From: Ancylomarina sp. 16SWW S1-10-2
GTDB lineage: Bacteria > Bacteroidota > Bacteroidia > Bacteroidales > Marinifilaceae
Direction of reading: 5' to 3'
Assembly: GCF_009669305.1 (NCBI RefSeq)
Contig: NZ_SADB01000019.1
Span: forward strand, 2,972 to 66,971
DNA length: 64,000 nt
Part shown: piece after piece, positions 16,280 through 25,749 of the stretch
Numbering within the stretch: position 1 is the stretch's first letter
Layout of the letters: each line of letters begins with the position of its first letter
Notes under the pieces: model-generated
What the model saw: only the letters and a program-made list of their open reading frames with translations
What the model was told of the DNA's origin: nothing
The model's database searches: none
Translations under genes and position numbers: made by a program

Positions 16280-16746
16280 TGTCAAAGTTTAGAAAAGACG
16301 GTAAGAAAGAATTGCCAGCTATATCAACAGCTTCGCTTCCTGATATTGTATTTATGTTGTTATTCTTCTTTATGGTTGCTACAACTATGAGAGAAGTTGA
16401 CTTAAATGTAAATATTATGGTTCCCGAAGCGAATGAGGTTACTAAATTGGAGAAAAAGGATCTTGTAAGTAACATCTATGTAGGTGTACCTATGAGAAAG
16501 TTCCAAAAAAATTATGGAACTTTGCCTCGTATCCAACTGAATGACCAATTTGCAACAGTTGAAGATATTCAATCTTTTATTGCTTCAGAACGTGAATCAA
16601 GGAAAGAAGAATTGCGTAATAAGTTAACGACTTCATTGAAAGTTGATCAATACACTAAAATGGGTATTATCACTGATATTAAGCAAGAACTTAGAAAAGC
16701 TAGTTCTCTTAAGTTGAACTATTCAACAAGACAAACTGCAGAATAA
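16279..16746 (+). CDS. exbD: ExbD-type biopolymer transport protein (second copy)
   Basis: The same architecture as the preceding gene: a membrane helix with the conserved Asp (ASLPDIVFMLLFFFMVATTM, about residues 17-36) and a periplasmic domain, 155 residues. It shares little sequence with the first copy outside the helix, so this is an old paralogue pair, common in Bacteroidota. It is the last gene of the operon and is followed by a strong terminator. Confidence 0.93.
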   Translation: MSKFRKDGKKELPAISTASLPDIVFMLLFFFMVATTMREVDLNVNIMVPEANEVTKLEKKDLVSNIYVGVPMRKFQKNYGTLPRIQLNDQFATVEDIQSFIASERESRKEELRNKLTTSLKVDQYTKMGIITDIKQELRKASSLKLNYSTRQTAE

Positions 16747-16768
16747 TTTTTTATTCGAGTTATATATT

Positions 16769-16799
16769 TAAAAAGGAGTTCGCAAGAACTCCTTTTTTT
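16769..16799 (+). terminator. Terminator of the exbB/exbD operon
   Basis: Stem AAAAGGAGTTC / GAACTCCTTTT with a GCAA tetraloop, followed by a run of T. Confidence 0.9.
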
Positions 16800-16827
16800 A
16801 TGCCGTATTTTTTATTCAATCAAAATA

Positions 16828-16859
16828 AAAAAGCTCGAAGCGTTAGCTTCGAGCTTTTT
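16828..16859 (-). terminator. Terminator of the tRNA-Arg gene, usable in both directions
   Basis: A 14-bp perfect stem (AAAAAGCTCGAAGC and its complement) with a GTTA loop lies 3 nt beyond the tRNA 3' end. It has T runs on either strand. Confidence 0.85.
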
Positions 16860-16862
16860 GTG

Positions 16863-16936
16863 TGACTCCGATGGGATTCAAACCCATGACCTCCAGAACC
16901 GGAATCTGACGTTCTATTCAGCTGAACTACGGAGCC
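16863..16936 (-). tRNA. tRNA-Arg (anticodon CCG)
   Basis: Read on the minus strand, 74 nt fold as a full cloverleaf. The acceptor is GGCTCCG/CGGAGTC with one G-U pair, the D arm is GTTCAGCTGAATAGAAC, the anticodon arm is TCAGA/TCTGG, and the T loop is GTTTGAATC with the standard TTYRA core. The seven-base anticodon loop TTCCGGT puts CCG at positions 34-36, reading the Arg codon CGG. The 3' CCA is not encoded and must be added enzymatically. Confidence 0.93.
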
Positions 16937-16946
16937 AATTCGAGAA

Positions 16947-16954
16947 CAAATTTA
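16947..16954 (-). promoter_or_regulatory. -7 element in front of tRNA-Arg
   Basis: TAAATTTG on the minus strand, about 10 nt before the mature 5' end, fits TAnnTTTG. No clear -33 element is visible. Confidence 0.45.
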
Positions 16955-16959
16955 GAAAA

Positions 16960-17279
16960 TTAATCTTATTATCTATTGAAAATTAGCTTTAGCTTGTTTA
17001 ATGTTTTTTTTAAATTGTATTACGATTAGTTAAAGCCTTAATAGACAAAATTTAATAATTACGCTTTCCTAGAATAAAGTCACTATTTATTTCAAACTTT
17101 TACTAATTTTGCGCTTTAATTGAGAGTAGGTTTTGAGTTTTGCAGCTGAAATTTTCGATGCTAATGAAAAAAAATCTAAATCTTATATACATCAATCAGA
17201 TAGGAGTTTAAGTTTGACTAGTATTCTAGGATTTCTTATCCCAATAATATCGGAATTCATATCTAATTAGCTATTGAAC
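16960..17279. other. Intergenic region between tRNA-Arg and leuS
   Basis: No gene. A TAATTTTG at 17104-17111 could be the -7 element of a leuS promoter, which would give a leader of about 160 nt. I see no T-box-like or riboswitch-like structure in that leader. Confidence 0.4.
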
Positions 17280-20042
17280 ATGGAATACAATTTTAAAGAA
17301 ATAGAAAAAAAGTGGCAAAAGTTTTGGGTTGATAACAAGACTTATAAAGTCGATGTTGATACAAGTAAGCCAAAATTTTATGTGCTCGATATGTTTCCTT
17401 ATCCATCAGGTGCAGGATTACATGTTGGTCATCCTCTAGGCTATATTGCTTCTGATATATATTCTCGCTATAAGCGTTTAAAAGGTTTTAATGTCTTGCA
17501 TCCAATGGGATATGATGCTTACGGTTTGCCTGCGGAACAATATGCGATTCAAACTGGACAACACCCTGCTATTACTACTGAGGTCAATATCAACAGATAT
17601 CGGGAGCAGTTAAATAAAATTGGTTTTTCTTACGATTGGGATAGAGAGATACGTACCTCTGATCCTGAATATTATAAGTGGACTCAGTGGGCTTTTGTTG
17701 AAATGTTTAATCATTATTTTAATAATAAAACTCAGAAAGCTGAGGCAATCTCTGATTTGGTTTTAGAATTCAAAGCCAATGGAAATGCTAATGTTGATGC
17801 ATCAACTTCGCAAGAAGATATTTTTACAGCTGAAGAATGGAATGCTTTAAGTGAAAAAGATCAAGAAACTATCCTATTGAATTATCGTTTGGCTTATTTA
17901 GCCGATTCATTGGTAAACTGGTGTCCTAAATTGGGAACTGTTTTAGCAAATGATGAAGTTAAAGATGGCCTTTCAGCAAGAGGAGGTTATCCTGTTGAGC
18001 AGAAAAAGATGCGTCAATGGTCTCTAAGAGTATCTGCTTATGCAAAGCGTTTGCTCGAAGATATGGAGAAACTTGAATGGACTGACTCTTTAAAAGAAAT
18101 TCAACGTAATTGGATTGGTCGTTCTGTTGGTGCTGAAGTTAACTTCAACGTGAAGGATTCAGATACTAAGATGGAGGTTTTTACAACTCGTCCAGATACT
18201 ATTTTTGGTGTTACGTTTATGGTATTAGCGCCCGAAAGTGATTTGGTGAAGGAATTAACTACACCAGATTGTCAAGCAGATATTGATGCATACATTGAGG
18301 CAACTAAAAAAAGAACTGAAAGGGAGCGATTAGCTGATGTTAAGACAATTAGTGGTGCATTTACAGGTGCGTATGCTATAAACCCTTTTACAGGTGATGA
18401 GATTCCTGTTTGGGTGAGCGATTACGTACTTGCCGGATATGGAACAGGTGCAATTATGGCGGTTCCTGCTCACGATAGTCGTGATTATGCTTTTGCAAAA
18501 CATTTCGATTTACCTATTATTCAGGTCGTATCAGGTGGTGATATTTCTGAAGAATCTTACGATGCTAAAACAGGTAAGGCGATGAACTCTGATTTCTTAA
18601 ACGGATTGGATGTTAAAGATGCGATTGTAAAAGCAAACGAAGAAGTTGAAGCAAGAGGTTTAGGTAAAAAGAAAATCAACTATAGATTGAGAGATGCTAT
18701 TTTTTCTCGTCAAAGATATTGGGGTGAACCATTCCCAGTTTACTTTAAGGATGGTATGCCAAAAATGATGGACTTAGATAAATTACCTCTTGAATTGCCT
18801 GAGGTTGATAAATATTTGCCAACAGAAACAGGTGAGCCTCCTTTGGGTCGCGCAACAAATTGGACTACTGAAGATGGTTATCCTATTGAGTTGAATACAA
18901 TGCCAGGTTTTGCAGGTTCGTCTGCTTATTACTTGCGTTATATGGATCCTCGTAACAACGATGCATTGGTCTCTGAGGAAGTTAATGCGTATTGGCAAGA
19001 TGTCGATTTATATATTGGTGGTACTGAGCATGCTACAGGTCACTTAATTTATTCTCGATTTTGGAATAAGTTCCTTTTTGATATAGGTGAAGTTTGTAAA
19101 AATGAACCTTTCAAAAAATTGATTAATCAAGGTATGATTCAAGGTCGTTCTAACTTTGTTTATCGTATTAAGAATTCAAATAAGTATGTGTCATATGGCT
19201 TGAAAAAAGATTATGATACTACCGAACTTCATGTTGATGTGAATATTGTGAAAAATGATGTTCTAGATACTGAAGCATTTAAAAATTGGATGCCTGAGTA
19301 TGCAGATGCTGAGTTTGTGCTAGAAGATGGTAAATATATTTGTGGATGGGCTGTAGAGAAAATGTCGAAATCGATGTTTAATGTGGTTAATCCTGATGTG
19401 ATTGTAGAAGAATTTGGTGCAGATACGCTTCGTTTGTATGAAATGTTTCTAGGACCATTGGAGGCTTCAAAACCTTGGGATACCAATGGTATTGATGGTG
19501 TTCATAAATTTCTGAAGAAATTATGGCGTTTGTTTCACAACGACCAGAATGAATTTGTAATTTCAAATGATGAGCCAACAAAAGCTGAATACAAAATTTT
19601 GCACAAGACAATAAAGAAAATTCAAGAAGATATTGAGAGATTCTCATTTAATACTTCTGTGTCTGCCTTTATGATTTGTGTAAATGAATTGAATAGTTCT
19701 AAATGTAATAAAAAAGCGATTTTAGAAGAACTACTTATACTTTTAGTTCCTTTTGCACCTCATATAACGGAAGAACTTTGGAAGCTGTGTGGAAATAACA
19801 CCAGTATCACTGATGCAAATTTCCCAGTCTTGAATGAATCCTATTTGGTTGAAGACGTTTATTCATATCCGGTGTCATTTAATGGGAAGATGAGATTCAT
19901 ATTAGAACTCCCGTTAAGTCTATCTAAAGATGAAATTGAAAAGATTGTAATGACTAGTGAACAGGCCCAAAAATGGATAGATGGTAAAACCCCTAAAAAG
20001 GTGATTATTGTTCCTAAGAAAATCATCAATATAGTAGTCTAA
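17280..20042 (+). CDS. leuS: Leucyl-tRNA synthetase
   Basis: This class I synthetase charges tRNA-Leu. The ATP-binding HIGH motif appears as [11 protein letters not shown] (H at about residues 46 and 49) and KMSKS at 694-698. Between them lies the editing domain with [18 protein letters not shown] and [16 protein letters not shown]. The C-terminus carries the anticodon-binding helical domain and ends [12 protein letters not shown]. At 920 residues it is longer than the E. coli enzyme (860), as usual in Bacteroidota, with an insertion after the HIGH region (about 150-190). I start it at ATG 17280; the TTG two codons earlier is less likely. Confidence 0.97.
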   Translation: MEYNFKEIEKKWQKFWVDNKTYKVDVDTSKPKFYVLDMFPYPSGAGLHVGHPLGYIASDIYSRYKRLKGFNVLHPMGYDAYGLPAEQYAIQTGQHPAITTEVNINRYREQLNKIGFSYDWDREIRTSDPEYYKWTQWAFVEMFNHYFNNKTQKAEAISDLVLEFKANGNANVDASTSQEDIFTAEEWNALSEKDQETILLNYRLAYLADSLVNWCPKLGTVLANDEVKDGLSARGGYPVEQKKMRQWSLRVSAYAKRLLEDMEKLEWTDSLKEIQRNWIGRSVGAEVNFNVKDSDTKMEVFTTRPDTIFGVTFMVLAPESDLVKELTTPDCQADIDAYIEATKKRTERERLADVKTISGAFTGAYAINPFTGDEIPVWVSDYVLAGYGTGAIMAVPAHDSRDYAFAKHFDLPIIQVVSGGDISEESYDAKTGKAMNSDFLNGLDVKDAIVKANEEVEARGLGKKKINYRLRDAIFSRQRYWGEPFPVYFKDGMPKMMDLDKLPLELPEVDKYLPTETGEPPLGRATNWTTEDGYPIELNTMPGFAGSSAYYLRYMDPRNNDALVSEEVNAYWQDVDLYIGGTEHATGHLIYSRFWNKFLFDIGEVCKNEPFKKLINQGMIQGRSNFVYRIKNSNKYVSYGLKKDYDTTELHVDVNIVKNDVLDTEAFKNWMPEYADAEFVLEDGKYICGWAVEKMSKSMFNVVNPDVIVEEFGADTLRLYEMFLGPLEASKPWDTNGIDGVHKFLKKLWRLFHNDQNEFVISNDEPTKAEYKILHKTIKKIQEDIERFSFNTSVSAFMICVNELNSSKCNKKAILEELLILLVPFAPHITEELWKLCGNNTSITDANFPVLNESYLVEDVYSYPVSFNGKMRFILELPLSLSKDEIEKIVMTSEQAQKWIDGKTPKKVIIVPKKIINIVV

Positions 20043-20070
20043 AGAGAAAGCTAATAATTCATATTTAAAT

Positions 20071-20115
20071 AGCTTTAATTTCATTGACTAATCAATGAAA
20101 TTGAAGCTTTTTTTT
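20071..20115 (+). terminator. Terminator of leuS
   Basis: A long stem pairs AGCTTTAATTTCATTGA with TCAATGAAATTGAAGCT across a CTAA loop, followed by eight T. Confidence 0.9.
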
Positions 20116-20165
20116 GCTTAAAGGTAAAGTGTCATATTAATATCAAAAAAGTAATAATTAAGAAA

Positions 20166-21026
20166 ATGAAATTGAATACGACTGAATTGAAATCCTATTT
20201 AATCATTGCTCTAGGGTTGGCAATTTATAGTTTTGGCTGGACAGCCTTTTTAATACCATCAAAAATCATTGGTGGTGGTGTTAGTGGTATCGGAACTTTA
20301 ATCTTTTATAGCTCTGGAGAGACAATTCCTGTAGGGCTATCTTATTTAATTATTAATTGTTTTTTGATAGTAATCGCTTTAAAAATTCTGGGACCTAAGT
20401 TTGGAGCTAAAACGATATATGCTATTATATTGGGTGCTTTTTTCCTTAGTGTTCAACAAGAATTCTTTACTGAACCTTTGGTTGACGATAAATTTATGTG
20501 TGCCATTATTGGCGGTATATTAGGAGGTGTTGGAGTTGGTATTACTATTTCTCAGGGAGGTAGTAGTGGAGGTACCGATATTATAGCGATGATTATAAAT
20601 AAATATCGGAATATCAGTCCAGGGCGTGTTATTTTATATTTCGATGTCTTTATTATTGCATCTTCTTATATCTTTTTTAATGATGTTCCTACCATCGTAT
20701 ATGGTTATGTATTTATGGGGGTTGCTTCTTATGCTATCGATATGGTTATTAGCGGTAGTAAGCAGTCAGCACAAATGTTTATTATTACCAAGGATTATGA
20801 AAAAGTGGCCGATGAGATTGGTTTACATGCCAGTAGAGGTATTTCTATTATTGATGCTACGGGTTGGTATTCAAAGGAAAACAAAAAGATATTGATGGTT
20901 GTTGTTCGTAAACATGAAACGCCTCTTATCTTTAAAATAGTGAAACATTACGATCCTGATGCATTTATTTCCATGGGATCTGTTATGGGGGTTTATGGTT
21001 TTGGTTTTGACGAAATTCGTGCCTAA
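20166..21026 (+). CDS. YitT family membrane protein, copy 1
   Basis: This 286-residue protein has about five N-terminal membrane helices carrying the YitT signature glycine runs (IPSKIIGGGVSGIGTLIFY and SQGGSSGGTDIIAMIINKY). A soluble C-terminal DUF2179 domain (about 215-286) contains KKILMVVVRKHE and DPDAFISMGSVMGVYG. The family's function is unknown; a transport role is often assumed. It is the first of three tandem paralogues and is close to identical with the second along its whole length. Confidence 0.9.
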   Translation: MKLNTTELKSYLIIALGLAIYSFGWTAFLIPSKIIGGGVSGIGTLIFYSSGETIPVGLSYLIINCFLIVIALKILGPKFGAKTIYAIILGAFFLSVQQEFFTEPLVDDKFMCAIIGGILGGVGVGITISQGGSSGGTDIIAMIINKYRNISPGRVILYFDVFIIASSYIFFNDVPTIVYGYVFMGVASYAIDMVISGSKQSAQMFIITKDYEKVADEIGLHASRGISIIDATGWYSKENKKILMVVVRKHETPLIFKIVKHYDPDAFISMGSVMGVYGFGFDEIRA

Positions 21027-21133
21027 AAACTCATAGATATTGTAGTCTAAAAATGCTAATATTTTGTGTTTTAAAGCTGTTATTTTTTTTATTTTAAATG
21101 TAAAATAATCTTGAAAAAATAATACCTTAGAAT

Positions 21134-21994
21134 ATGAAATTGAACACTGCAGAATTGAAATCCTACTTAGTTATAGCTCTGGGATTAGCGATTTATAGTT
21201 TTGGTTGGACTGCTTTTTTAATTCCATCAAAGGTCATTGGTGGAGGGGTTAGTGGTATAGGAACTTTAATCTTTTATGGTTCTGGTGAGACCATTCCTGT
21301 TGGATTATCTTATTTGATTATTAACTGTTTTTTAATAATAATAGCTTTAAAAATCCTTGGACCTAAATTTGGTGGTAAAACGATTTATGGTATTCTATTG
21401 AGTTCTTTTTTCCTTAGTATACTGCAAGGTTTCTTTTCTGAACCTTTCGTTGATGATAAATTTATGGCTGCAATTATTGGTGGTATATTAAGTGGTGTTG
21501 GAATTGGCATTACGATTTCACAGGGAGCAAGCACTGGAGGAACTGATACAATAGCCATGATTGTAAATAAATATAAGAATATCAGTCCAGGACGTGTCAT
21601 GTTTTATATTGATGTCTTTGTTATTGCATCTTCTTATTTTGTTTTTGGTGATGTAACGAGTATCGTATATGGTTATGTTAGTATGGGGGTTGCTTCTTAT
21701 GCTATCGATATGGTTATAAGTGGGAATAAACAATCAGCACAAATGTTTATTGTTACTAAAGATTATGCAAAAGTGGCCGACGAAATTGGCTTACATACCA
21801 GTAGAGGAATCTCTGTTTTCGATGCTCAGGGATGGTATTCAAAGGAAAATAAAAAGATATTAATGGTTGTTGTTCGTAAACATGAAACACCAGTGGTTTT
21901 CAGAATAGTGAAACAGCATGATCCTGATGCATTTATTTCTATGGGTTCCGTGATGGGGGTTTATGGTTTTGGTTTCGATGAAATTCGTGCCTAA
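21134..21994 (+). CDS. YitT family membrane protein, copy 2
   Basis: Same length (286) and same start (MKLN.AELKSYL..ALGLAIYSFGWTAFLIPSK) and end (MGVYGFGFDEIRA) as copy 1; differences are scattered and mostly conservative, for example GGSSGGTD has become GASTGGTD. This indicates a fairly recent tandem duplication, with enough divergence that it is not a sequencing artefact. The 107-nt gap before it is AT-rich and holds no terminator, so copies 1 and 2 may be co-transcribed. Confidence 0.9.
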   Translation: MKLNTAELKSYLVIALGLAIYSFGWTAFLIPSKVIGGGVSGIGTLIFYGSGETIPVGLSYLIINCFLIIIALKILGPKFGGKTIYGILLSSFFLSILQGFFSEPFVDDKFMAAIIGGILSGVGIGITISQGASTGGTDTIAMIVNKYKNISPGRVMFYIDVFVIASSYFVFGDVTSIVYGYVSMGVASYAIDMVISGNKQSAQMFIVTKDYAKVADEIGLHTSRGISVFDAQGWYSKENKKILMVVVRKHETPVVFRIVKQHDPDAFISMGSVMGVYGFGFDEIRA

Positions 21995-22006
21995 GAAAAT
22001 TCTTAC

Positions 22007-22014
22007 TAACTTTG
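22007..22014 (+). promoter_or_regulatory. -7 element in front of yitT copy 3
   Basis: TAACTTTG fits TAnnTTTG and lies about 50 nt before the copy 3 start codon. The -33 element is not evident. Confidence 0.4.
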
Positions 22015-22062
22015 AGCCCGTAAATAAGCCCAGGTTTGGGAGAAAAATTTTAAAATCATATA

Positions 22063-22923
22063 ATGGTAAGTAATGTGAATTTTACCGAGCAATTCAAGTC
22101 TTATTTTATTATTGCTTTAGGACTTTTTATTGGTTCGGTTGGCTGGACAGGTTTCTTAATTCCATCTGAAATTGTTGGAGGTGGGGTTACAGGTATAGCA
22201 ACTATTATTTATTTTATAACAGGATTTAAAGTAGGTTACTCTGTATTTATTATAAATGGATTACTACTTGTAATGGCTATGAGGGTCTTAGGTTTTGGAT
22301 TTGGTGTTAAAACTATTTTTGCAACTTTTGTCCTTTCTTTTTTCTTGTGGTTTCTGCAGTCTGTAATTACTGAACCTTTGGTAAGTGATAGATTCATGTG
22401 TGCTATAATTGGGGGTATAATGGCTGGTGCTAGTGCTGGTATTATATTGTCTCAAGGTGGTAGTACAGGTGGTACCGATATCATTGCCATGATAATTAAT
22501 AAATATCGAAATTATAGTCCTGGTCAATTACTTTTAACTCTGGATTTACTTATTATATCATCTTCATATTTTCTTTCAAATTCTATCGAGCAAGTTGTTT
22601 ATGGTTTTGTAGCCATGGGTGTGAGTGCTTATTGTGTCGATATGGTGATTGAGGGAAGTAAACAATCTGTTCAGATTTTTATTTTTACCAAGAAGTATGA
22701 TGAGATGAGAGAAGAGATTATTTATGATCTAAGTCAAGGAATGACCGAGCTTCAAGCCAAAGGGGGTTATTCTCAAGAGGATGTAAAGGTATTTGTACTT
22801 TTAGCAAAGAAAAAAGATGCTCAAGCGATTCTTAAAATGGTGAAAATTGTAGATCCAGATGCTTTTATTTCAATGGGATCAGTAATGGGAGTCTACGGAC
22901 AAGGGTTCGATAAAATAAAATAA
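22063..22923 (+). CDS. YitT family membrane protein, copy 3 (divergent)
   Basis: Also 286 residues with the same plan: membrane helices with IPSEIVGGGVTGIATIIYF and SQGGSTGGTDIIAMIINKYRNYSPGQ, then the DUF2179 tail with DPDAFISMGSVMGVYGQGFDK. It is clearly more distant from copies 1 and 2 than those are from each other, most of all in the second half of the membrane domain and the DUF2179 domain. The older duplication therefore separated copy 3 first. Confidence 0.9.
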   Translation: MVSNVNFTEQFKSYFIIALGLFIGSVGWTGFLIPSEIVGGGVTGIATIIYFITGFKVGYSVFIINGLLLVMAMRVLGFGFGVKTIFATFVLSFFLWFLQSVITEPLVSDRFMCAIIGGIMAGASAGIILSQGGSTGGTDIIAMIINKYRNYSPGQLLLTLDLLIISSSYFLSNSIEQVVYGFVAMGVSAYCVDMVIEGSKQSVQIFIFTKKYDEMREEIIYDLSQGMTELQAKGGYSQEDVKVFVLLAKKKDAQAILKMVKIVDPDAFISMGSVMGVYGQGFDKIK

Positions 22924-22975
22924 AATATTGTTGATTATTTCTTAAGAAGCAAATTAGAAAGTTTAATAATGTTAA

Positions 22976-23013
22976 AAATTGCCGGGTGTAGATCATTCTA
23001 TACCCGGCAATTT
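22976..23013 (+). terminator. Hairpin after the yitT array
   Basis: A 15-bp stem (AATTGCCGGGT... and its complement, one G-U pair, 4-nt loop) lies 52 nt after the stop of yitT copy 3. The T run after it is short, so termination may be weak or Rho-assisted. Confidence 0.65.
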
Positions 23014-23140
23014 GTATCCACATATATAATACGTTAACTTCGGCAACGAAGTCAGCTAGAAGAAAACAAGTGTAAATTGTATGGGTTGATTTTTTGTAGA
23101 TATCCAACCAAATTTTAATTTTTGAAGCTTAAATTGTTTT

Positions 23141-24448
23141 ATGAAGCGTTTTCTAAAAGTTCAATACCTAATTTTTCCAATTCTGATTTTTGTTGTTTTA
23201 TATTTTTTTAATAATAGAACAAGTTTAGACTTGACCGAAACTGATAAGGCTAAACCAGTATTAATTGATTCAGTTCAGAATCAGGAGGTCAATTACAAGT
23301 ATGGGTTTTCTATAGATGATTTTCAGCTTGAAGAATTTAAGATAAAACGCAACCAAACACTTTCTGTTATATTGAGTAAACAGGGAGTCTCTTCGAAGCT
23401 TATTTATGATATTTCTCAAAAAGCAAAAAAAGTTTTTAATGTTAGAAAGATAAAATCAGGAAGAAAATATGCTATGCTTTATACTAAGGATAGTTTAAAA
23501 ACTGCTGAATATTTTATTTACGAGAATACACCAAAAGAATATATTGTATTTGATTTGACTGATACAATTCAAGTTTACAAAGGGCAGAAGGAAATTACAA
23601 AAGTTCGCAAACAGATTAGTGGAACAATTACATCTTCATTGTGGAATGCTATGCTAGAGTCTAATGCAGATCCACTCCTTTCGATGGAATTATCTGATAT
23701 TTATGCATGGACAATCGATTTTTTTGGCATTGGAAAAGGAGATGAATTTCATGTTATATACGACGAAGAAATGATTGAAGGAGAATCTATTCATCAGATT
23801 AAAGTTATAGCTGCAAACTTTGTTCATCGTAAATCAAATAATTATGCATTTGCTTACACTGATGGGGAAAAGGAGGGTTATTTTGATGAAGATGGAAATA
23901 GCTTACAAAAAGCATTTTTGAAGGCTCCTTTACACTATTCCCGTATAAGCTCTAGGTTTTCAAATAGACGTTTCCATCCTGTTCTTAAACGTTATCGTGC
24001 TCATCATGGTATCGATTATGCTGCACCAACAGGTACTCCAGTTATGACTATTGGTGATGGTGTTGTGGTAAAAAAAGGATATCAAAAAAGAGGTGGAGGG
24101 CGTTATCTTAAAATCAAGCATAATTCGGTTTATACGACAACCTATATGCATTTTTCTCGATTTGGAAAACATGTGGGTGTTGGTTCTAGGGTAAAACAAG
24201 GACAAGTGATTGGTTATGTTGGAGCAAGTGGTTTGGCTACAGGACCTCATTTAGATTTTAGAGTACATAAAAACGGGGTCGCAATTAATCCTCTTAAAAT
24301 GAAATCGCCTCCAGTTGCACCAGTTTCAGAGCAAAATATTGCAGATTACAATAAAGTAAAAGATCATTTATTGATGGAGCTAGATGGTGGTGTTAAAAAA
24401 GTTCAAGATGAATTGGTTTTTGATTCAACCTTCCAGAGGTTAGAATAA
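23141..24448 (+). CDS. M23 family peptidoglycan endopeptidase, membrane anchored
   Basis: The protein has an N-terminal membrane anchor (residues about 8-25), a LysM/OapA-like region (about 60-160, with LSVILSKQGVSSKLIYDIS), and a C-terminal LytM/M23 domain. Zinc ligands are H288 and D292 in HHGID and the HLD motif at 370-372, where the more usual second His is replaced by Asp as in many anchored M23 proteins. YTTTYMHFSRF also fits. It probably cleaves peptide cross-bridges in the periplasm during growth or division. Length 435. Transcribed alone, facing purN across a shared terminator. Confidence 0.92.
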   Translation: MKRFLKVQYLIFPILIFVVLYFFNNRTSLDLTETDKAKPVLIDSVQNQEVNYKYGFSIDDFQLEEFKIKRNQTLSVILSKQGVSSKLIYDISQKAKKVFNVRKIKSGRKYAMLYTKDSLKTAEYFIYENTPKEYIVFDLTDTIQVYKGQKEITKVRKQISGTITSSLWNAMLESNADPLLSMELSDIYAWTIDFFGIGKGDEFHVIYDEEMIEGESIHQIKVIAANFVHRKSNNYAFAYTDGEKEGYFDEDGNSLQKAFLKAPLHYSRISSRFSNRRFHPVLKRYRAHHGIDYAAPTGTPVMTIGDGVVVKKGYQKRGGGRYLKIKHNSVYTTTYMHFSRFGKHVGVGSRVKQGQVIGYVGASGLATGPHLDFRVHKNGVAINPLKMKSPPVAPVSEQNIADYNKVKDHLLMELDGGVKKVQDELVFDSTFQRLE

Positions 24449-24475
24449 TCTTATATATAATAGGTGTAATAGATA

Positions 24476-24512
24476 AAATGGGAGCAAGTTTAAAACTTGC
24501 TCCCATTTTTGA
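24476..24512. terminator. Bidirectional terminator between the M23 gene and purN
   Basis: A perfect stem of about 16 bp (AAATGGGAGCAAGTTT with complement) has A runs on one side and T runs on the other. It serves the convergent genes on both strands. Confidence 0.9.
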
Positions 24513-24531
24513 TATATAACAATGAGCTTTT

Positions 24532-25101
24532 TTAAAGCTGATTTAAATAACTTGCAATAGCACGAGGAAAATATTCGTATTCTAATTTGTGGATTTCATT
24601 AGCAAGATCTTCGGCTGTGTCATTTTTATTTATCTGACATTTAGTTTGAAGAATTGTTTTTCCATCATCGTATTTTTCATTCACAAGGTGAATTGTAATA
24701 CCACTTTCTTTTTCCTTATTGTTGATAACTGCATTGTGAACATTCATACCATACATACCTTTCCCACCATAATTTGGAAGAAGAGCAGGATGAATATTAA
24801 CTATTCGATTAGGGAAAGCTTGAATAAGAGAATGAGGTGCTAGCCATAAAAAGCCTGCTAATACAACAAGGTCAATCTGCATTTCTACTAATAGATCAAC
24901 TATAGTATCGGTTTCGTAAAAATCTTTACGAGTGAATGATTGACTTGGAATATTTAATTTTTTTGCTCTTTCGAGAACGAAGGCATCTTTTTTATTACTG
25001 AGAATAATAGAAATTTCAACATCAGAATTTGATTCGAAATAGTTTACAATGTTTTCAGCATTACTTCCTGATCCAGAAGCTAAAATGGCTATTTTTTTCA
25101 T
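24532..25101 (-). CDS. purN: Phosphoribosylglycinamide formyltransferase
   Basis: This enzyme transfers formyl from 10-formyl-THF to GAR in de novo purine synthesis. Visible motifs are the N-terminal ILASGSGSNAENIVNY phosphate-binding loop, DLVVLAGFLWLAP, the catalytic region IVNIHPALLPNYGGKGMYG (Asn and His of the active site), and GITIHLVNEKYDDGKTI with the catalytic Asp. Its 189 residues are the normal length for the bacterial monofunctional enzyme. Confidence 0.96.
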   Translation of the reverse strand: MKKIAILASGSGSNAENIVNYFESNSDVEISIILSNKKDAFVLERAKKLNIPSQSFTRKDFYETDTIVDLLVEMQIDLVVLAGFLWLAPHSLIQAFPNRIVNIHPALLPNYGGKGMYGMNVHNAVINNKEKESGITIHLVNEKYDDGKTILQTKCQINKNDTAEDLANEIHKLEYEYFPRAIASYLNQL

Positions 25102-25489
25102 ACTTGTTGTTTCGTATTTATTGTCGGCAAAGTTAATTAATAAATAAATTTATATTCTTCTGTTTTTCTTCATTTTTAATAAATATCCTGCTTTTTCAGT
25201 ATATTTATGTGTTTTATCTATTATTCAGATGTCTAGATGTTTAGCTTTACTAACAAGAAATTTGGATAGCATATTACATGTTTCTTTCTACATCCTTATC
25301 ATTCAGATTATCAAGTAGAAAGGCTGGATAGGGGTTAATTTAATGGTAAATCCTTTCACATGAGAAATAAAAAGGATTACCTTTGCGTCCAGCTATGTGG
25401 AAATAAGTTTGATTTTTATCGTAACTTTATTTCTCTGCAGAGTTAGAAATTTATTAGTTTTTTAAATATTAATCTAAAATTTTAAAGTT
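25102..25489. other. Long intergenic region upstream of acpP
   Basis: There is no gene in these 388 nt. The left 200 nt are AT-rich without clear structure. The right part contains a nested inverted repeat and the acpP promoter, listed separately. Confidence 0.6.
25323..25393 (+). promoter_or_regulatory. acpP promoter embedded in a nested inverted repeat
   Basis: TACCTTTG at 25378-25385 fits the -7 consensus. It lies inside two nested inverted repeats: the inner pair GGTAAATCCTTT (25345-25356) with AAAGGATTACC (25371-25381), and the outer pair GCTGGA (25323-25328) with TCCAGC (25388-25393). The inner arm overlaps the -7 box, so a protein bound here, or a cruciform, would affect initiation. 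That it regulates fatty-acid genes is inference from position. Confidence 0.5.
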
Positions 25490-25726
25490 ATGTCTGATAT
25501 TGCATCTAGAGTAAAAGCAATCATTGTTGACAAATTAGGTGTTGATGAAACTGAAGTTGCTATCGAAGCTAGCTTCACTAATGACCTAGGAGCTGATTCA
25601 TTGGATACAGTTGAGTTAATCATGGAATTCGAAAAGGAATTTAATATTGCTATTCCAGACGATCAAGCAGAAAATATCGGAACTGTTGGTGCCGCTATTT
25701 CTTATATCGAAGAAAACGCTAAGTAA
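25490..25726 (+). CDS. acpP: Acyl carrier protein
   Basis: This 78-residue acidic helical protein carries growing fatty-acyl chains. The phosphopantetheine attachment serine is in the classic motif [15 protein letters not shown] (Ser about residue 38). The first helix ([14 protein letters not shown]) and the C-terminal [12 protein letters not shown] are typical. It is followed after 23 nt by fabF, the usual acpP-fabF order, and probably co-transcribed through rnc. Confidence 0.98.
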   Translation: MSDIASRVKAIIVDKLGVDETEVAIEASFTNDLGADSLDTVELIMEFEKEFNIAIPDDQAENIGTVGAAISYIEENAK

Positions 25727-25749
25727 TTAATTAACCCAGAACTTTTTTT

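Noticed and set aside
20166-21994. Assembly duplication of yitT
   Set aside because: The two copies differ at many scattered bases and in their upstream spacers, so they are true paralogues.
22976-23013. Riboswitch upstream of the M23 peptidase gene
   Set aside because: It is a single perfect hairpin more than 120 nt before the gene, without conserved riboswitch features; a terminator of the preceding array is simpler.
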